DNA of 64,000 bases, taken from positions 124,001 through 188,000 of the forward strand of contig NZ_SDWT01000003.1 in the NCBI RefSeq assembly GCF_004137255.1, given 5' to 3'. Made by a program: the position numbers and the translations under genes. Shown in pieces: positions 16,656 to 25,875 of this stretch; positions within the stretch are counted from its first letter, which is position 1; the number at the start of each line of letters is the position of its first letter. The DNA is from Nocardioides oleivorans. GTDB taxonomy: Bacteria; Actinomycetota; Actinomycetes; Propionibacteriales; Nocardioidaceae. The notes under the pieces are model-generated. The model was not told the origin of the DNA and searched no databases. It saw only the letters and a list, made by a program, of their open reading frames with translations.

Positions 16656-18406
16656 CCCGGCACCTCCGAGTCCGTCGGGTCGGTGAGCCTGAGCCACAGG
16701 AAGCCGTAGCCGCCGAGGGTGAGCAGGTAGGACAGCTCGCCGATCGCGGGGAACGGCACGCCGCCCAGCAGCTCGACGGGCACCATCCCCTCCCACTGGC
16801 GCAGGTCGAGCTCGACCGGCTGCGGGAAGCGGGAGAGGTTGTTGACGCAGAGGATGACGTCGCGGCCGTCGGGTCCGGCTCCCTCGGGGGAGTGCTCGCG
16901 GACGTAGGACAGCACGCTCGGGTTCGAGCCGCCGAGGTCGTGGAACTCCCCGAGGCCGAAGGCCGGGTGCCGGCGCCGAGCGTGGACGAGCCGGCGCGTC
17001 CAGTGCAGCAGCGAGGAGGTGTTCTCGAGCTGCGCCTCGACGTTGACCGACTGGTAGCCGTAGACCGGGTCCTGGATCGCCGGCAGGTGGAGCTTGCCGG
17101 GGGTGGCGTTGGAGAAGCCCGCGTTGCGGTCGGGCGTCCACTGCATCGGCGTACGCACCCCGTCGCGGTCGCCGAGCCAGATGTTGTCGCCCATCCCGAT
17201 CTCGTCGCCGTAGTAGAGGACGGGGGAGCCGGGCAGCGACAGCAGGAGCGCGGTGAAGAGCTCCATCCGGTTGACGTCGCCGTCGAGCAGCGGCGCGAGG
17301 CGCCGCCGGATGCCGATGTTGGCCTTCATCCGCGGGTCGTGGGCGTACTCCGACCACATGTAGTCGCGGTCGTCGTCGGTGACCATCTCGAGGGTGAGCT
17401 CGTCGTGGTTGCGCAGGAAGATGCCCCACTGGCAGCCGTCGGGGATCGCAGGGGTCTGCTCGAGGATCTCCGAGATGGGGAAGCGAGACTCGCGGCGCAC
17501 GGCCATGAAGATGCGCGGCATCACCGGGAAGTGGAACGCCATGTGGCACTCGGTGCCGATCCAGCGGCCGTCCTCGGTCTGCTCGGGGCCGAAGTACTCG
17601 ACCACGTCGGCGGGCCACTGGTTGGCCTCGCAGAGGAGCACGCGACCGGGGTAGTTCTCGTCGACGAACGTGCGGCACTTCTTCAGGAAGTCGTGGGTCT
17701 CCTTGAGGTTCTCGCCGTTGGTGCCGGGGCGCTCGTAGAGGTAGGGCACCGCGTCGAGGCGGAAGCCGTCGAGGCCCATGTCGAGCCAGAAGGCCATCGC
17801 CTCCAGCATCGCGTCGTGGACCTTCGGGTTGTCGAAGTTCAGGTCGGGCTGGTGGTGGAAGAAGCGGTGCCAGAAGTACTGCTGGCGGACCGGGTCCCAC
17901 GTCCAGTTGGACGGCTCGGTGTCGACGAAGATGACGCGGGCGTCCTGGTAGAGCTCGTCGGTGTCGGACCAGACGTAGAAGTCGCCGTAGGGGCCGTCGG
18001 GGTCGCTGCGGCTGGCCTGGAACCACGGGTGGGCGTCACTCGTGTGGTTCATGACGAAGTCGATGATCACCCGGATGCCGCGCTGGTGGCACGCGTCGAG
18101 GAACTCGTGGAAGTCGTCGACCGTCCCGCACTCGGGAAGGATGTTGTTGTAGTCGGCGACGTCGTAGCCGCCGTCGCGCAGTGGCGAGGTGAAGAACGGC
18201 GGCACCCACAGGCAGTCGACACCGAGCCACTCGAGGTAGTCGAGCTTCTCGATGAGGCCCTTGAAGTCGCCGGTGCCGTCGCCGTTGGAGTCGCGGAACG
18301 AGCGGACCAGGACCTCGTAGAAGACCGCTGTCCTGAACCAGTCCGGCTCCGCGTTCAGCACGGCGGTCGCCGCTCCTGCGTCGGTCGGCATGGGCTGGTC
18401 GGTCAA
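16652..18406 (-). CDS. treS: Trehalose synthase/maltose isomerase
   Basis: 584 residues, GH13. It interconverts trehalose and maltose, feeding the GlgE pathway through Mak. Catalytic residues are Asp218 (DGFRLDAVPYL), Glu260 (LLCEANQWP) and the FLRNHDEL aspartate; the N-terminal WFRTAVFYEVLVRSF is typical of TreS. TTG 18406 was chosen as start: it overlaps the glgE TGA (TTGA) and has AGGAG six bases upstream, whereas ATG 18391 has no ribosome site. No C-terminal maltokinase domain is attached; the kinase is the next gene, overlapping by 4 bp. Confidence 0.93.
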   Translation of the reverse strand: MTDQPMPTDAGAATAVLNAEPDWFRTAVFYEVLVRSFRDSNGDGTGDFKGLIEKLDYLEWLGVDCLWVPPFFTSPLRDGGYDVADYNNILPECGTVDDFHEFLDACHQRGIRVIIDFVMNHTSDAHPWFQASRSDPDGPYGDFYVWSDTDELYQDARVIFVDTEPSNWTWDPVRQQYFWHRFFHHQPDLNFDNPKVHDAMLEAMAFWLDMGLDGFRLDAVPYLYERPGTNGENLKETHDFLKKCRTFVDENYPGRVLLCEANQWPADVVEYFGPEQTEDGRWIGTECHMAFHFPVMPRIFMAVRRESRFPISEILEQTPAIPDGCQWGIFLRNHDELTLEMVTDDDRDYMWSEYAHDPRMKANIGIRRRLAPLLDGDVNRMELFTALLLSLPGSPVLYYGDEIGMGDNIWLGDRDGVRTPMQWTPDRNAGFSNATPGKLHLPAIQDPVYGYQSVNVEAQLENTSSLLHWTRRLVHARRRHPAFGLGEFHDLGGSNPSVLSYVREHSPEGAGPDGRDVILCVNNLSRFPQPVELDLRQWEGMVPVELLGGVPFPAIGELSYLLTLGGYGFLWLRLTDPTDSEVPG

Positions 18407-20397
18407 CGGGGGCTCCTGACGGTGATGACGTGGGCGGGCTCGTAACCGGGGTCGAGCCGGACGTAGTTGTGCTGGCTCCAGCTCCAGTCGGCGCCGGTGA
18501 TCTCGTCGTGGGCCACGAACGAGTCGTGCCAGCTGAGGCCGAGGGCGGGCATGTCGAGGTGGATCATCGTCTCCCGCGCCCCGTGGGGGTCGAGGTTGAT
18601 GATGGTGATGACGACGTCGGTCCCCCCGTCGGGCAGCAGCGCCCGCTTGGAGAACACGAGGACGTGGTCGTCCTCGCTCTCGTGGATCGTGACGTTGCGC
18701 AGCAGTTGCAGTGCGGGGTGCTCGCGCCGGATCTCGTTGAGCCGGGTGATGTACGGCGCCAGGGTGGTGCCGTCGGCGTCGTGCTTCTTCCAGTCGCGGA
18801 TCCGGATCTGGTACTTCTCGGAGTCGAGGTACTCCTCCGAGCCCGGCTTCACCGCGACGTGCTCGAACAGCTCGTAGCCGGCGTACACGCCCCAGCTCGG
18901 CGACCCGGTGGCGGCGAGCGCGGCACGGATCTTGAACGCCGCCGGGCCGCCGTACTGCAGGAACGCGTGCAGGATGTCGGGGGTGTTGACGAAGAAGTTC
19001 GGCCGCATCAGGTGGTCGGACTCGCTCGAGACCTCGACGAGGTAGTCCTCGATCTCGCGCTTGCCCGTGCGCCACGTGAAGTAGGTGTAGCTCTGGTGGT
19101 AGCCGACGGCACCGAGGCCGTGCATCATCGCGGGCTTGGTGAACGCCTCGGAGAGGAAGAGCACGTCGGGATCGGTGCGCCGGACCTCCGCGAGCAGCCA
19201 CTCCCAGAAGGCCAGCGGCTTGGTGTGCGGGTTGTCGACGCGGAAGATCCGCACGCCGTGGGCCATCCAGAGCTTCACGATCCGCAGCACCTCGCGGCAG
19301 ATGCCGGCGGGGTCGTTGTCGAAGTTGACCGGGTAGATGTCCTGGTACTTCTTCGGCGGGTTCTCGGCGTAGGCGATCGTGCCGTCGGCGCGCGTGGTGA
19401 AGAACTGCGGGTGGGTGGTCACCCACGGGTGGTCGGGGGCCGCCTGCAGGGCGAGGTCGAGCGCGACCTCGAGGTCGAGCTCCCTGGCCCGCGCGACGAA
19501 GGCGTCGAAGTCGTCGAAGGTGCCGAGGTCGGGGTGGATCGCGTCGTGGCCGCCGTCCTTGCTCCCGATGGCCCACGGCGAGCCCGTGTCGTCCGGCCCC
19601 GGCGTGAGGGTGTTGTTGGGGCCCTTGCGGTTGACCTCGCCGATCGGGTGGATCGGCGGCAGGTAGAGCACGTCGAAGCCCATCTCGGCGACCCGGTCGA
19701 GCCGCTCGATGGCGGTGAGGAACGTCCCGCTGGTGACCTTGCCGGTCTTCTCGTCGACGGCGGCGCCCTCGGAGCGGGGGAAGAACTCGTACCAGCTGCC
19801 GAAGAGGGCGCGGACCCGGTCGGCCCGGAAGCGGAACGGCCCGCTCGTCGAGACCAGCTCGCGCAACGGGTGCGCCAGCAGCACGGCGCCGAGCCCGGGG
19901 TCCTGGAGCGCCGCCAGCCGCGCGGCGACCGGCCGCTCGGTGTCGGTGGCGGCCGCGATGCCGCCCTGCACGAGCGCCTTGGTCGCCTTGTCGAGCTTGT
20001 CCGGGCCCTTGCCCGCGGCGACCCGCTCGAGCAGCAGCCGGGCCTCGGTGAACATCAGCTCGACGTCCACGCCGGCCGGGATCTTGATGCCGGCGTCGTG
20101 CTGCCAGGTGGCGATCGGGTCCGACCAGGACTGGATCTCGAAGGTCCACTCGCCCTCGACGTCGGGCGTGACGTGGGCGACGTACCGGTTGGGCTCCTCG
20201 CCGTCGGCGACCATCCGCACCGGGGCGCGGCGCTTGCCGGCCGGGTCGGTGGTGACCACCTCGGCGGCGAGCTGGTCGTGGCCCTCGCGGAACACGGCCG
20301 CGCGGACCGGCATCGGCTCGCCGACCGTCGCCTTCGCCGACTGCCGACCGAGGTCCACCACGGGGGAGACGTCCATCACGGGTATGCGTCCAACCAT
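18403..20397 (-). CDS. glgE: Maltosyltransferase GlgE (alpha-1,4-glucan:maltose-1-P)
   Basis: 664 residues, GH13_3. It transfers maltosyl units from maltose-1-phosphate to the non-reducing end of alpha-1,4-glucans. The nucleophile is Asp388 in FRVDNPHTKP and the acid/base Glu417 in LFLSEAFTKPAMMH; the N-terminal DVSPVVDLGR and AAVFREGHD beta domain fits the family. First gene of the four-gene operon. ATG 20397 is chosen because homologous sequence begins here; the frame is open to 20484, which would cover part of the promoter. The divergent glgP and a 22-bp palindrome lie upstream, suggesting common control of glucan synthesis and breakdown. Confidence 0.95.
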   Translation of the reverse strand: MVGRIPVMDVSPVVDLGRQSAKATVGEPMPVRAAVFREGHDQLAAEVVTTDPAGKRRAPVRMVADGEEPNRYVAHVTPDVEGEWTFEIQSWSDPIATWQHDAGIKIPAGVDVELMFTEARLLLERVAAGKGPDKLDKATKALVQGGIAAATDTERPVAARLAALQDPGLGAVLLAHPLRELVSTSGPFRFRADRVRALFGSWYEFFPRSEGAAVDEKTGKVTSGTFLTAIERLDRVAEMGFDVLYLPPIHPIGEVNRKGPNNTLTPGPDDTGSPWAIGSKDGGHDAIHPDLGTFDDFDAFVARARELDLEVALDLALQAAPDHPWVTTHPQFFTTRADGTIAYAENPPKKYQDIYPVNFDNDPAGICREVLRIVKLWMAHGVRIFRVDNPHTKPLAFWEWLLAEVRRTDPDVLFLSEAFTKPAMMHGLGAVGYHQSYTYFTWRTGKREIEDYLVEVSSESDHLMRPNFFVNTPDILHAFLQYGGPAAFKIRAALAATGSPSWGVYAGYELFEHVAVKPGSEEYLDSEKYQIRIRDWKKHDADGTTLAPYITRLNEIRREHPALQLLRNVTIHESEDDHVLVFSKRALLPDGGTDVVITIINLDPHGARETMIHLDMPALGLSWHDSFVAHDEITGADWSWSQHNYVRLDPGYEPAHVITVRSPR

Positions 20398-20466
20398 GTC
20401 CCCACACTTGCGAACGCCGGACAGCGACGCAAGCCGCGACACCGTTCGTCCCACCCTTGTGGCCAT

Positions 20467-20488
20467 TTTCTTGGATCGATCCAAGAAA
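20467..20488. promoter_or_regulatory. 22-bp perfect palindrome between glgE operon and glgP
   Basis: TTTCTTGGATC followed directly by its exact reverse complement, with CG at the centre, the usual geometry of LacI-family operators. TTGGAT (20471-20476) within it is the -35 candidate of glgP, 17 bp from the -10 TACGGT (20494-20499). Binding would therefore block glgP and could also influence the divergent glgE operon start 70 bp away. Confidence 0.65.
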
Positions 20489-20507
20489 TGCCCTACGGTC
20501 GGTGACC

Positions 20508-23090
20508 GTGCGAGCGTTCCGACGATTCACCGTCCGTCCCGTCCTGCCCGAGCCCCTGGGTGCGCTGTCCGTCCTGGCCGGCAACCTGCGCTGGTCGTGG
20601 CACCCACCGACCCAGGACGTCTTCGCCGCGATCGACGCCCGGCTGTGGCGCGACGTGGCCGGCGACCCGGTCCGCTTCCTCGGCGCAGTCAGCCGCGAGC
20701 GGCTCGACGAGCTCGTCGAGGACGGCGACTTCCGCAACCGCCTCGACGCCGCGCACGCCGACCTCGAGCGCTACCTCACCGAGGACCGCTGGTACGCCCG
20801 CAAGGCCGGTGCCGACGCGCCCCGGGCGATCGCGTACTTCTCCTCCGAGTTCGGCATCACCGCCGTGCTCCCGCAGTACTCCGGCGGCCTGGGCATCCTC
20901 GCCGGCGACCACCTCAAGGCGTCGTCCGACCTCGGCATCCCTCTGGTGGGCGTCGGGCTCTTCTACCGCCACGGGTACTTCAAGCAGGCGCTCGACCGCG
21001 ACGGCTGGCAGCAGGAGAGCTACCCGGTCCTCGACCCCGACGAGCTGCCCCTGACGGTGCTCCGCGAGCCCGACGGCTCGCGAGCCACCGTCTCGCTGGC
21101 GCTGCCGGACGGACCCGACCTCCTGGCGCGCATCCTCGTGGCCCACGTCGGCCGCGTCCCGCTGCTGCTCCTCGACACCGACATCGAGGAGAACAGCGCC
21201 CACTACCGCGACGTCACCGACCGGCTCTACGGCGGCAACTCCGAGCACCGGCTGCGCCAGGAGCTGCTCCTCGGCGTGGGCGGCGTGCGCGCGCTGCGGG
21301 TCTGGTCGCGCATCACCGGTGCCCCGGCGCCGGAGGTCTTCCACGCCAACGAGGGCCACGCCGGCTTCCTTGGCGTCGAGCGGATCCGCGAGCTCACCGT
21401 CGCCGAGGACGGCCCGCACCTCGACTTCGACACCGCGCTCGAGGTCTCGCGCGCCGGCACGGTCTTCACGACTCACACGCCGGTCCCGGCCGGCATCGAC
21501 CGGTTCCCGCGCGAGCTGGTCTCGCAGTACTTCGGCGGCAGCTCGCCGACTCCCGGCGTCCCGGTGGACCGCGTGCTCGCACTCGGCGCGGAGGACTACG
21601 AGGGCGGCGACGCCGGCGTGTTCAACATGGCCGTGATGGGCTTCCGCCTGGCCCAGCGCGCCAACGGCGTCTCCCAGCTCCACGGCCACGTGTCGCGCGG
21701 GATGTTCAACGGCCTGTGGCCGGCCTTCGACGAGGCAGAGGTGCCGATCTCCTCGATCACCAACGGCGTCCACGGCCCGACCTGGATCGCCCGCGAGGTC
21801 ATCGAGCTCGCCGCCAGCCGCGGTGCCGACATCGACGGCGACGACACCGACGCCCTCTGGCCGATGGTCGACCAGATCGGCGACCGCGAGATCTGGGACC
21901 TCAAGCGCGCCCTGCGTACCCGCTTCATCGACGACGCCCGCAGCCGGATGCGCCGCTCGGCCATCAAGCGGGGCCTGGCTCCTGCCGAGACCACCTGGAT
22001 CGACACCGCCCTCGACCCCGACGTGCTGACGATCGGCTTCGCGCGTCGCGTGCCGACGTACAAGCGGCTCACGCTGATGCTGCGCGACCCGGCCCGCCTC
22101 AAGAAGCTGCTGCTCGACCCCGAGCGCCCGATCCAGCTCGTCATCGCCGGCAAGGCCCACCCCGCCGACGAGACCGGCAAGCGACTCATCCAGGAGATGG
22201 TGCGCTTCGCCGACGACCCGGAGATCCGGCACCGCATCGCGTTCCTGCCCAACTACGACATCGCGATGGCGCAGCCGCTCTACCCCGGCTGCGACGTGTG
22301 GCTCAACAACCCGCTGCGCCCCTACGAGGCGTGCGGCACGTCCGGCATGAAGGCCGCGCTCAACGGCGGCCTGAACCTGTCGATCCTCGACGGCTGGTGG
22401 GACGAGTGGTACGACGGCAACAACGGCTGGGCGATCCCGTCGGCCGACGGCATCGACGACCCCGACCGTCGTGACGACCTCGAGGCCAACGCGCTCTACG
22501 ACCTGCTCGAGACCGACGTGGTGCCGCGCTTCTACGAGACCAACCACGAGGGCGTCCCGCCGCGCTGGCTGGAGATGGTGCGCCACACGCTGAAGTCGCT
22601 CGGCCCCAAGGTGCTGGCCACCCGCCAGGTCCGCGACTACGTCCGTGAGCTCTACGCCCCCGCCGCGCAGACCTCGCGCTCGCTCAACGCCGACTACACC
22701 GGTGCCCGCACCCTGTCCGGCTGGAAGTCCGAGGTCCGCGCCGCCTGGCCCGGCGTCCGGGTCGAGCACCTCGACTCCGAGGGTGCCGGTGACCAGGCCG
22801 AGGTCGGCGCGACGCTCGCCGTCCGCGCCTGGGTCGCGCTCGGCGCGCTCTCACCCGACGACGTGTCCGTCCAGGCCGTGCACGGCCGGATCGGCGCCGA
22901 CGACGAGCTGACCGCCACCACGATCACGCCGATGACGGTCGGAGAGTCCTACGACGGCAACCGCCACCGCTTCGACGCCACCGTCCCGCTGGAGGTCTCC
23001 GGAGCCTTCGGCTACACGGTCCGCGTCGTGCCCCGCAACGCCGCGCTCGCCTCGGTCGCCGAGCTCGGGCTGGTGGCCGAGCCCGCCTGA
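20508..23090 (+). CDS. glgP: Alpha-glucan (glycogen) phosphorylase
   Basis: 860 residues, the actinobacterial type with an N-terminal DUF3417 region (RRFTVRPVLPEPLGALSVLAGNLRWSWHP). It phosphorolyses alpha-1,4-glucan to glucose-1-phosphate. The pyridoxal phosphate lysine is Lys615 in ACGTSGMKAALNGG; FASRRVPTYKR-like FARRVPTYKRL and HANEGHAGF are also typical. GTG 20508 is chosen over ATG 20457: it starts the conserved RAFRRF sequence and lies 8 bases after TACGGT, so the mRNA would be leaderless or nearly so. Divergent from the glgE operon across the palindrome. Confidence 0.94.
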   Translation: MRAFRRFTVRPVLPEPLGALSVLAGNLRWSWHPPTQDVFAAIDARLWRDVAGDPVRFLGAVSRERLDELVEDGDFRNRLDAAHADLERYLTEDRWYARKAGADAPRAIAYFSSEFGITAVLPQYSGGLGILAGDHLKASSDLGIPLVGVGLFYRHGYFKQALDRDGWQQESYPVLDPDELPLTVLREPDGSRATVSLALPDGPDLLARILVAHVGRVPLLLLDTDIEENSAHYRDVTDRLYGGNSEHRLRQELLLGVGGVRALRVWSRITGAPAPEVFHANEGHAGFLGVERIRELTVAEDGPHLDFDTALEVSRAGTVFTTHTPVPAGIDRFPRELVSQYFGGSSPTPGVPVDRVLALGAEDYEGGDAGVFNMAVMGFRLAQRANGVSQLHGHVSRGMFNGLWPAFDEAEVPISSITNGVHGPTWIAREVIELAASRGADIDGDDTDALWPMVDQIGDREIWDLKRALRTRFIDDARSRMRRSAIKRGLAPAETTWIDTALDPDVLTIGFARRVPTYKRLTLMLRDPARLKKLLLDPERPIQLVIAGKAHPADETGKRLIQEMVRFADDPEIRHRIAFLPNYDIAMAQPLYPGCDVWLNNPLRPYEACGTSGMKAALNGGLNLSILDGWWDEWYDGNNGWAIPSADGIDDPDRRDDLEANALYDLLETDVVPRFYETNHEGVPPRWLEMVRHTLKSLGPKVLATRQVRDYVRELYAPAAQTSRSLNADYTGARTLSGWKSEVRAAWPGVRVEHLDSEGAGDQAEVGATLAVRAWVALGALSPDDVSVQAVHGRIGADDELTATTITPMTVGESYDGNRHRFDATVPLEVSGAFGYTVRVVPRNAALASVAELGLVAEPA

Positions 23091-23110
23091 GCCCGGGCGG
23101 GCCGGTCTCG

Positions 23111-23665
23111 TCAGGCGCAGCTGCCCGGCCTGCTGGCGACGGAACGACGCAGGGGCACGCGGGAGACCTTCTTGAGTCGTGTGCCGACGAGCCGGTAGGT
23201 GGTCTGCTCACCCCGGCGGCTGCTGAGGTCGAACCGGTGGACCAGCAGCCGTCCGTCCTCGCACCGGAAGCCGCCCTGGCCGCTGTCCTCCGCGAACGCC
23301 GAGAGCACCACCGGCCGGCCCTCGAGGGTGACGGGTCGCAGCTTGCCCGTGCGGTGGGTGAAGAGGGCGTACCCGCGGGCGGACATCGAGTAGACGGGGT
23401 GGCCGAAGTCGACGAGCACCTCGACCGCGACCGATCCCAGCCCGTTGCTCGCGGGCCGGGCCCGGACGCCGCTCGACGTGAAACCGGCAGGCAGCTGGCC
23501 CGTGCCCTCCACCTCGTGGCGGCCGACGGTCGTCGAGACGACGTACTCCGTCTCGGAGGTGAAGGTGACGGTCGACCCGCTCGGCGCCTCGGCCGTCGCG
23601 GGCGGCAGTCCCACGAGGCTCCAGGCGAGCACGACGACTGCGGTCAGCACGGGGGATCGATTCAC
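23111..23665 (-). CDS. Secreted hypothetical protein
   Basis: 184 residues. A signal peptide is clear (MNRSPVLTAVVVLAWSLVGL, cleavage near ATA-EA at 24-26). The mature part is beta-rich with two cysteines (FRCEDG and the C-terminal SCA), possibly disulphide-bonded. No family recognised. GTG 23665 has GAGGAG four bases upstream, and TAGCCT further upstream (23701-23696) is a possible -10. Convergent with glgP and divergent from the next secreted protein gene. Confidence 0.65.
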   Translation of the reverse strand: MNRSPVLTAVVVLAWSLVGLPPATAEAPSGSTVTFTSETEYVVSTTVGRHEVEGTGQLPAGFTSSGVRARPASNGLGSVAVEVLVDFGHPVYSMSARGYALFTHRTGKLRPVTLEGRPVVLSAFAEDSGQGGFRCEDGRLLVHRFDLSSRRGEQTTYRLVGTRLKKVSRVPLRRSVASRPGSCA

Positions 23666-23791
23666 GACGCTCCTCGGAGGGGGACCAGTGCACCGAGGCT
23701 AGGGAGCGGTCGCCGACCACTCCCGCCATCGCGCACGGATGTCCCTCAAACGCGCGATACGAGGACGCGCCGGCTCACCTAGCCTCGACCG

Positions 23792-24376
23792 ATGCAGCCA
23801 CGAACCGTCGCCCCGGTCCTGCTCGCGCTCGTCGCCATGTGCCTCCCGTGCGGCGGAGCAGCAGCACGCGAGGCGCCGGCTGCGGTCGAGGACCCCCGGG
23901 GAGACGTTCGGATCTACACGTCGGTGACGGGTCTGACCCGGGCCCAGCGCACGTCGATCGACCTGCGCCGGGTCATCATCACGCCGCGCGCGAGCTCGGT
24001 GCGGATCACGGTCAGGATGAAGGCCGTGCCCCGCCGCATGCCGGTCGACCAGATGGTGTTCCTGGCCCTGGCGCCGGCACCGGGTTCGAGCGGGACCGGC
24101 CGCGGCGACATCGGCCTCAGCCCGCAGAAGCCCGGCCTGTCCTACGCCGCCCTCGACACCGACGGCACCGGGACGTCCTGGGAGTCCTGCGACCCGATGC
24201 GGGTGGAGGTACGTCGCCCTGCGGGCGAGGTCCGTCTCGACGTGCCTCTCCGGTGCATCCCTGTGGGCGAGGTGACGGTCGAGGTGAGGTCGCTGACCGG
24301 CTACTTCCGATCCGACTCCGCGCGCCCGTGGTCGAGCGACCGGGTGAGGTTTCCGGACCCGGTCGTGATGCGGTGA
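23792..24376 (+). CDS. Secreted hypothetical protein, beta-sandwich-like
   Basis: 194 residues with a signal peptide (hydrophobic VAPVLLALVAMCLPCGGAAA) and alternating beta segments (TSIDLRRVIITPRASSVRITVRM, GEVTVEVRSLTGY). The start of the mature part, EDPRGDVRIYT, resembles a class of actinobacterial secreted proteins of unknown function. CLPCGGA could suggest a lipobox but the position is early and atypical. TAGCCT ends 6 bases before ATG 23792, so the mRNA is probably leaderless. Confidence 0.65.
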   Translation: MQPRTVAPVLLALVAMCLPCGGAAAREAPAAVEDPRGDVRIYTSVTGLTRAQRTSIDLRRVIITPRASSVRITVRMKAVPRRMPVDQMVFLALAPAPGSSGTGRGDIGLSPQKPGLSYAALDTDGTGTSWESCDPMRVEVRRPAGEVRLDVPLRCIPVGEVTVEVRSLTGYFRSDSARPWSSDRVRFPDPVVMR

Positions 24377-24437
24377 CTGGCCGCCCGACGCTGGGGATCT
24401 CCGGACGCGCGGGCGGGAGCCGTCGTACGGTCACGTC

Positions 24438-25406
24438 GTGATGACCTCCCGGGCGCTCCGTGTCGCAGCAGCCGTCCTCGTCTACGCCGGGGTGGGCCTG
24501 AGCCTCGCGGAGCGCTCGGACGCCTCGCCCGAGGGCGTGGCGTCGCGGTCGGTGACGGCCCCGCGAGCGGACCGGCTGGTCTGGGCGGCGTCGGGAACAG
24601 GGCTGCGCAACCTCCACGTCCGCTCGTCGCGCACGGACGGGACCAGGGTCCGCCAGGTGTACGACAACGCCCGCGGCTTCACGATGAGACTGGTGCCCAG
24701 CCCGAACGGTCGGCGGGTCGCGTTCGTGACCTGCTGCCGCGACGACCTGCCGCTGCTCGTGGTCGCGCCGACCAGTGGCGGACCCCACCTCGCCCCGCTG
24801 GAGGACCATCCCGAGCTCGAGGCAGCGGACGGCATCGGATGGTCGTTCGACGGTCGGAGCCTGGCCTTCACGGCGATCGTCCAGGAGGGAGAGCAGCGGA
24901 TCGCCTCGCTCTGGACGATCCGGTTGGACGGCTCGGACCTCCAGCACGTGCTCACGCTGGGCGACGTGCTGGGTGAGGACGCACCCAGTCTTCTCGACAC
25001 TGTGGTGTGGACCGACGAGGGGATCCTCTTCTCGAACGTCGGGAAGCTGATGCTGGCCCACGACGGCACGTCGAGCCCGGTGATGGGTGGTGTGTGGTCG
25101 GTGAGCTCATCCGCCGACGGGCGGCGCCTGGTCCTGCTCCGGGGCACGCGGTGGCGACACGAGGTGTGGCTGTCCCGGGCTGACGGGAGCGGTGCCACGA
25201 AGGTGGCGCAGTGGCGACTCCGCGAGCCGACCACCTACGTCGAGGTCGCTGCGAACCACGACGGGTCACGGCTGCTGGCGTTGCGATCCGACGGATACTC
25301 GTACTCGCCCGAGAGCGCGTGGGTCGCGTGGGACGTCAGGAAGGGGCTGCGCTCGGCCGAGGTGCTTCCGGTGCCTGACGACACGTCCGTCCTGGCGTGG
25401 CACTGA
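24438..25406 (+). CDS. Secreted TolB/WD40-like beta-propeller protein
   Basis: 322 residues. A hydrophobic signal peptide (residues ~5-28) is followed by repeated propeller-type blades ending in S.DGR: LVPSPNGRRVAFVT, IGWSFDGRSLAFTA, VSSSADGRRLVLLR, VAANHDGSRLLALR. This pattern is that of TolB-like periplasmic or secreted propellers that bind protein partners. GTG 24438 lies 6 bases after TACGGT (24426-24431); ATG 24441 is the alternative. It follows the previous secreted protein by 61 bp on the same strand, but has its own promoter. Confidence 0.7.
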   Translation: MMTSRALRVAAAVLVYAGVGLSLAERSDASPEGVASRSVTAPRADRLVWAASGTGLRNLHVRSSRTDGTRVRQVYDNARGFTMRLVPSPNGRRVAFVTCCRDDLPLLVVAPTSGGPHLAPLEDHPELEAADGIGWSFDGRSLAFTAIVQEGEQRIASLWTIRLDGSDLQHVLTLGDVLGEDAPSLLDTVVWTDEGILFSNVGKLMLAHDGTSSPVMGGVWSVSSSADGRRLVLLRGTRWRHEVWLSRADGSGATKVAQWRLREPTTYVEVAANHDGSRLLALRSDGYSYSPESAWVAWDVRKGLRSAEVLPVPDDTSVLAWH

Positions 25407-25407
25407 C

Positions 25408-25776
25408 CTAGCCGAAGGTCAGCACGAGCCCGATCGCCGTCGGGACCACCCCGAGGAGCAACCAGGGCGACAGCACCGGCTTGCCGTGGATCGCGCGACC
25501 GGCGGCGACCGCGGCGGCGCCGAAGATCCCGGCGATCACGTTGAGCCCGACCTTCGAGGACGTGGGGGAGTCGTCCAGCATCACTGCCGCCACCACGAGG
25601 CCGACCACGAGGTGCAGGATCGTCGTCACGGCGAGCGTCGACATCACCCACTTCTGCACCCGGGCGAGGTCGCGGGCGTCCTTCTCGGGGTCCTTGATGA
25701 CCTGACGCGGCGCGTTCATGTCGAGGAGGTGGCCGCGCCCCTTCTCGGTACGTCGTGCGGGAACGCTGCTGGCCAT
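25408..25776 (-). CDS. Small integral membrane protein, unknown function
   Basis: 122 residues. A charged N-terminal half (KDPEKDARDLARVQKW) is followed by three hydrophobic segments (STLAVTTILHLVVGLVVAAVM, VGLNVIAGIFGAAAVAAG, SPWLLLGVVPTAIGLVLTF). No family recognised. ATG 25776 has GAGAGGATGGGGAC upstream. Its stop lies one base after the end of the propeller gene (convergent). Confidence 0.6.
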   Translation of the reverse strand: MASSVPARRTEKGRGHLLDMNAPRQVIKDPEKDARDLARVQKWVMSTLAVTTILHLVVGLVVAAVMLDDSPTSSKVGLNVIAGIFGAAAVAAGRAIHGKPVLSPWLLLGVVPTAIGLVLTFG

Positions 25777-25875
25777 GTCCCCATCCTCTCAGTTCGGGCG
25801 CACTCACGGCGACTCGGTGCAGACTGCGCAAGTGCGATCAAGCGGGCGGGCACCGGCGGCACGAGGGTGGTGGAC

